Positions 57,801 through 64,000 of a DNA stretch of 64,000 bases are shown here, piece by piece. A program made the position numbers and the translations under genes. Origin of the DNA: Microglena sp. YARC (taxonomy: Eukaryota; Chlorophyta; Chlorophyceae; Chlamydomonadales; Chlamydomonadaceae). Where the stretch lies: positions 33,300,426-33,364,425 of the forward strand of contig CM039463.1 of NCBI GenBank assembly GCA_022414725.1, given 5' to 3'. The notes below the pieces were generated by a model. That model saw nothing but the letters and a program-made list of their open reading frames with translations. It was not told the DNA's origin and did not search any database. Within the stretch, counting starts at the first letter, position 1, and each line of letters starts with the position of its first letter.

Positions 57801-60800
57801 TAACGATTTGACCACTACCACTACGACCAACCACTACGAATTTTGACCACTACCACTACGATTGACCACACGATTTGTTGATCACATACCACAACGATTT
57901 GACCACTACCACTACAATTACGGAATTGACCCACTACGATTGACCACTACCAGTACGATTGTGACCGCTACCACTACGAATGACCACTAACCCAGCTTAG
58001 GAATTTGACCCACTACGATTGACCATCTACCAGTACGATTTGACCACTACGCACTACTATATTGACCACTTACTGACCACTACAGTACGATTATGCACCA
58101 CTACACTATTCACTACGAATTTTGACCACTACGAGTTTGACACTATACCACTACGAATTTGACACTACCCACTCTACGAATTTTTGACCACTACGATATT
58201 CCACTTACCAGTACATTTGACCCACTACCACAACAAATTTTGACCACTACCACCACCACTACTGAATTTTGACACTACGATACAAAGTTGACACTACCAG
58301 TACGGATTAGACACTCACCACTACGGAATTTTGACCACTAATACCACTACCGAATTCATTGACCCACTAAATTTGGACCACTCGAAACTTCTCACCCACA
58401 ATGACCAACACTACCAGTAAAATTTTGCCACTACCACTACCACTATGAAAATGACCACTACGAATTTGACCACTACCACTACGATCTTTGGACCACCAGT
58501 ACAATTTGACCACTACCACTTTCTTGACCACTACCACTACCACTACCACTACGAATTGACCCACTACGATTCTTTTACCACTACCACCACTACGAAACTT
58601 TGACCCACTACCACTACGAATTTTGACCACTACCACTTACCACTTACGAATTTGACACTACGATTTGAACCAACTGATGACCACTACCACTACGAATTGA
58701 CCACTACCACTACGAATTTTGATCACTACGAAATATTGACCACTACTACGATCTGACCACTACCACAGTGATTTGAATTACCACTGGACCACTACCACTA
58801 CCCACTTCGATTTGACCACTACGAATTGACCCACTACTACCACTACGAAAATTGACCACTACACTACGGAATTTGCCACTAGTTGACCACTACCAGACGA
58901 TTTGAACCAGCTTACCACTAGAAATTGTTGACACAACTACCAGCTACGAATTGCCACTACAATTGACCCTACCAATACGATTTGACGCACTTTAACCACT
59001 ACCGACTACGATTGACCAAAATTTTGACCACTACCACTACGATTTGACCGCCTACCACTACGAATTTTTGGCACTACAACTATCACAACGAAATTTTGAC
59101 CGACTACGATTGTGACTTACTACCACTACGATTTACCACTACCACTACGAATTTGACCACTACGGATTGACCACTACCAGTACGATTAGGACCACTACCA
59201 CTACGAATTTTGACCACTTACCAGCTACCCACTACGAATTTGACCACTACAAATTGACCACTACCAGAATTCTTTTGACCACTACCACTACGATTTGACC
59301 CACTACGATTTGACCCACTACCACTACGATGACCACTACACACGGAGACCACTACCACTTACCACTACGGAATACCACTTTTTTGACCACTACCACTTAC
59401 GCATTTGACCACAATTCACTTACGAAATTTTTGACCACTACCACTACACTACCCACTACCACTACGGAATTTGACCACTACCACTACATGATTTGACCAC
59501 TTACCACGGTACGATTTGCACCACTACCACTACGAATTTGACACTACCGATTGCCACTAACCACTAGCGATTTGATGTGCCACTACGAATTTTGGACCAC
59601 TACCACTACACTACGAATGGACACTGTACCACTACGATTTGACCACTACAATTGACACTACTTAGTACCCATACCACTACTGAAATTTTGACACTACTAC
59701 CACACGGGACTGACCCCCACTACGAATTTTGACCACTACGATTACAAGACCCACTACTGCTTTGACCCACTACCAACTACGAATTTGACCACTACCACTA
59801 ACGAATTTTGACCACCACTACCACTACCACATTTGACCCACTACGATTGCACCACTACCAGTTACGAATTTGACCCTTACCACGAGAATTTGACCAACTT
59901 ACCACTAACCACTACGAATTTGACCACTACGATTTGACCACTACCACTACGAAATTGACCACTACCCACTACGAATTTACGACTGACCACTACCAGTACG
60001 ATTTGCACTACCCACTACGACATTTGACCACTCACGATTTGCACACTACCGACAACGATTTTGACCACTCCACACGAATTTTTGACCCAACACCACTCAC
60101 CACTACAGAATTGACCACTACGATCTTGACGCTACCCTACGAATTGACCACTACCACTGCGAATTTTGACCACTACCGATTGACCACTACCAGTACGATT
60201 TGACCACACTACCACTACGAATTTGGCCACTGACCACTTTCACTACGAATTTGACCCACTACGATTTGACGACTTACCACTACGAATTTGACACTAGCCA
60301 CTACGGAAATTTGACCACTTACGATTGACCACTTACCAGTCACGATTTGACCACTACAAAGCAAATTTGACCACTCCACACCCACAACCGAATTTGACCG
60401 CTACCAACTTACTGAATTGGACTGACCACTACCAGTACGAAATTTTGACCACTTACGATTGACCACGACCATTTTGTACGATTACCCTACCACTACTGAA
60501 TTTGACCACTACACTACAACTACGAATTTTGACCACCCCTTTTTGACCACTTTACCCACTTACGACCACTACCACTACGAATTTGAACCACCCACTACAA
60601 ATTGACCCACTACCATACCATCTACGAAATTTGACTACTACCACCAAACAAATTTTGGAATTACCCTACGATTACCACTTACCAGTACAATTTTGACACA
60701 CTACGATTAGACGCACTACACTACGATTTTGACCACTACCACTCACCGAATTCTCACCACTACAATACCACTACAACAACCACTTACGATTTGACCACTG

Positions 60801-63800
60801 ACCACTACCACTAGAATTTTTGAATGACCACTACCACTACACTTACGAATTTTTGACCACTACCCTACCCTACGACGGAGATTGTGACGCTACTTTGACC
60901 ACTACCACTACGAGATACTACTACGAATGAACTACACGATGACCACTACGATTACACTAAGTAGATTGATGGACACTACGATTTTGACCACTACCACTAC
61001 GAATTTGACTACGATTTGACTACCAACGATTTGACCACTACCACTACGAATTGACCACTACCACTACGAATTGACCACTTGACCACTACGATTTGACCAC
61101 TACCACTACGAATTTTGACCACTACCACTACGAATTTGACCACCACGATTTGACCACTACTACGATTTGACCACTACCACTACGAATTTTGACCACTACG
61201 AATTTGACCACCACTTACCACTACGATTTGACAGTACCACGAATTTGACCACTACCACTAACGAATTTTGACCACACGATTTGACCACATACGATTTTGA
61301 CCACTACCACTACGAATTTGACCACTACCACTACGAATTTGACCACTACGATTTGACCGCTACTACGACCACTACGAATTTGACCACTACGAATGTGACA
61401 CTACCACTACCACTACGAATTTGACCACTACCACTACCCACTAAACGAATTTGACCACTACTACGAATTTTGACCACACTACGAATTTGACCCACTTATG
61501 ACCACTACTACGATTTGACCACTACCACTACTACTACGAATTTGGACCACTACCGACGATTTTTGACCCCACTAACCACGACGAATTTGACCACTACCAC
61601 TACGAATTTGACCACTACCACTACAGAATTTGACCCACTACCACTACCCACTACTAACGAATTTTTGACCACTACCACTACCACGAATTTGACCACTACG
61701 ATGACCACTACGATTTGACCACTACATACGATTTTACCACTACCCACTACCACTAGATACCACTAACGATTTGACCACTACCCAACCGATTTGACCACTA
61801 CCATACTACCACTACGAATTTGACCACTACCACGACCACTACCACTACGAATTGACCACTACCACTACACGATTGACTACGACCACTACCACTTACACTA
61901 CTACGAATTTGACCACTACCACTATTTGACCACTACTACGAATTTTGACCACTACCACTACGATTTGACCACTACGAATTGACCACTACCACTACGATTT
62001 GACCACTACCACTACGAATTTTGACCACTACCACTACCACTACGAATTTGACCACTACGATTTGACCACTACCACTACGATTTGACCACTACCACTACGA
62101 ATTTTGACCACTACCACTACCACTACGAATTTGACCACTACACTACGAATTGACCACTACCCACTACGATTTGACCACTAACCACTACCACTACGATTTG
62201 ACCACTACCACTACGAATTTTGACCACTACCACTAGAATTTGACCACTACCACTACGATTTGACCACTACATACGATTTGACCACTACCACTACGATTTG
62301 ACCACACTACGAATTTGACCACTACGACGATTTGACCCACTACCACTACGAATTTTGACCACTACCACTACTACGAATTTGACCACTACCACTACGATTT
62401 GACCACTACCACTACGATTTGACCACTACCACTATTTGACCATACCACTACGAATTTGACCACTACCACTACGATTTGACCACTACCCACTACCACTACG
62501 AATTTGACCACTACGATACCACTACGATTTTGACCACTACCAACCACTACCACTACGATTTGACCACTTACCACTACGAATTTGACCACTACCACTACGA
62601 ATTTGACCACTACCACTACGATTTGACCAACCACTACGAATTTGACCACTACCACTACGAATTGACCACTACCACTACCACTACGAATTTGACCATACTA
62701 CCACTACGATTTTTGACCACTACCACTACGAATTTGACCACTACGATTTGACCACTACCACTACGAATTTTGACCACTACCACTACCACTACGAATTTGA
62801 CCACTACGATTTGACCACTACCACTAGTACGATTTGACCACTACCACTACGAATTTTGACCACTACCACTACCACTACGAATTTGACCACTACGATTTGA
62901 CCACTACCACTACGATTGACCACTACCACTACGAATTTGACCACTACGATTGACCACTACCAGTACGATTTGACCACTACCACTACGAATTTTGACCACT
63001 ACCACTGACCACTACCACTACGATTTGACCACTACCACTACGAATTTGACCACTACGATTTGACCACTACCAGTACGATTTGACCACTACCACTACGAAT
63101 TTTGACCACTACCACTACGAATTTGACCACTACGATTTGACCACTACCACTACGATTTGACCACTACCACTACGATTTGACCACTACGATTGACCACTAC
63201 CAGTACGATTTGACCACTACCACTACGAATTTTGACCACTACCACTACGAATTTGACCACTACGATTTGACCACTACCACTACGAATTTGACCACTACCA
63301 CTACGAATTTGACCACTACGATTGACCACTACCAGTACGATTTGACCACTACCACTACGAATTTTGACCACTACCACTACCACTACGAATTTTGACCACT
63401 ACGATTTGACCACTACCACTACGAATTTGACCACTACCACTACGAATTTGACCACTACGATTTGACCACACCACTACCACTACGATTTGACCACTACCAC
63501 TACGAATTTTGACCACTACCACTACCACTACGAATTTGACCACTACCACTACGATTTGACCACTACCACTACGATTTGACCACTACCACTACGAATTTGA
63601 CCACTACCCACTACCCACTACGAATTTTGACCACTACCACTACCACTACGAATTTGACCACTACCACTACGAATTTGACCACTACCACTACGAATTTGAC
63701 CACTACCACTACGATTTGACCACTACCACTACGATTTGACCACTACCACTACGAATTTGACCACTACGATTGACCACTACCAGTACGATTTGACCACTAC

Positions 63801-64000
63801 CACTACGAATTTTGACCACTACCACTATCACTACGAATTTTGACCACTACGATTTGACCACTACCACTACGATTTGACCACTACCACTACGAATTTGACC
63901 ACTACGATTTTGACCACTACCAGTACGATTTGACCACTACCACTACGAATTTTGACCACTACCACTACCACTACGAATTTTGACCACTACCACTACGAAT
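39800..64000. repeat. About 24-kb satellite of 13-28-bp units (TTTGACCACTACCACTACGA)
   Basis: The dominant unit is TTTGACCACTACCACTACGA, with variants holding one, two or three ACCACT blocks, GAATTTTG or GATTTG or GATTG junctions, and a CCAGTACG variant. The segment 40200-40830 is a TATGACTATCACTACGAATT subtype. Units are very irregular from about 46600 to 50900 and from 55000 to 61000, and regular from about 62000 to the window end, where variants recur in higher-order blocks of roughly 110-140 bp. It continues beyond the window. Open frames (FDHYHYE, LTTTTTN or VVVVVK runs) are translations of the repeat. Confidence 0.95.

Noticed and set aside
44466..63549. Numerous frames of Val/Lys/Ser/Gly or Thr/Tyr/His/Asp runs
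   Set aside because: All are satellite translations that start and stop at random indels.

Overview
This is a eukaryotic nuclear window. It contains LTR and LINE retrotransposon remnants, a tRNA-like sequence, a histone H3 tail fragment, splice-like signals and very large tandem-repeat fields. The host cannot be named from the sequence. The combination of a polinton-like virus, a Copia element and a LINE with a (TGTAA)n tail would suit a unicellular alga or another protist, but this is inference. The assembly is imperfect: there is a 1000-N placeholder at 32858-33857, and dense single-base length variation in the satellite looks like uncorrected long-read error.

The centrepiece is an endogenous polinton-like virus (PLV/Polinton class) at about 6521 to at least 32857. 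It is bounded by inverted repeats of about 0.95-0.98 kb (6521-7500 and 31908-32857, the right one running into the gap). The left arm (7.7-14.6 kb, minus strand) is a compact virion module: an amphipathic Gly-rich peptide, beta-rich probable virion proteins, an A32-like packaging ATPase (interrupted), small charged proteins, and two capsid-like proteins of 371 and 391 aa. Several adjacent genes meet at TAAATG, TAAAATG, TAATG or ATGA junctions. The right arm (plus strand) holds a tail-fibre-like gene with an S74-type chaperone end, a basic repeat protein, a polymerase-helicase gene and an rve integrase. All of these are broken by stops, frameshifts and insertions.

Mobile DNA has invaded the virus repeatedly. 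There is a solo Copia LTR (15599-15992) and a 5'-truncated LINE (16188-16993) in the fibre gene; a composite 5.6-kb repeat block (about 18330-23950); a 2.2-kb TIR transposon (25798-27995) in the polymerase, carrying a tRNA-like sequence and a 55-codon histone-H3-tail ORF; and an internally deleted Copia element (28916-29587) in the helicase. The same Copia LTR lies outside the virus at 2673-2995. Without insertions the virus would be about 16-17 kb, a usual polinton-like size.

Outside the virus, 1-6.5 kb is a decayed Copia 3' half followed by mostly non-coding DNA. From 33.9 to 36.4 kb there are two tandem-repeat families (about 105 and 185 bp). From 36.5 to 38.8 kb is an AT-rich region with six copies of a splice-acceptor-like segment, the last leading into a candidate host exon (38793-39065). 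From 39.4 kb a His-rich repeat grades into about 24 kb of GACCACTACCACTACGA satellite that runs off the window end.
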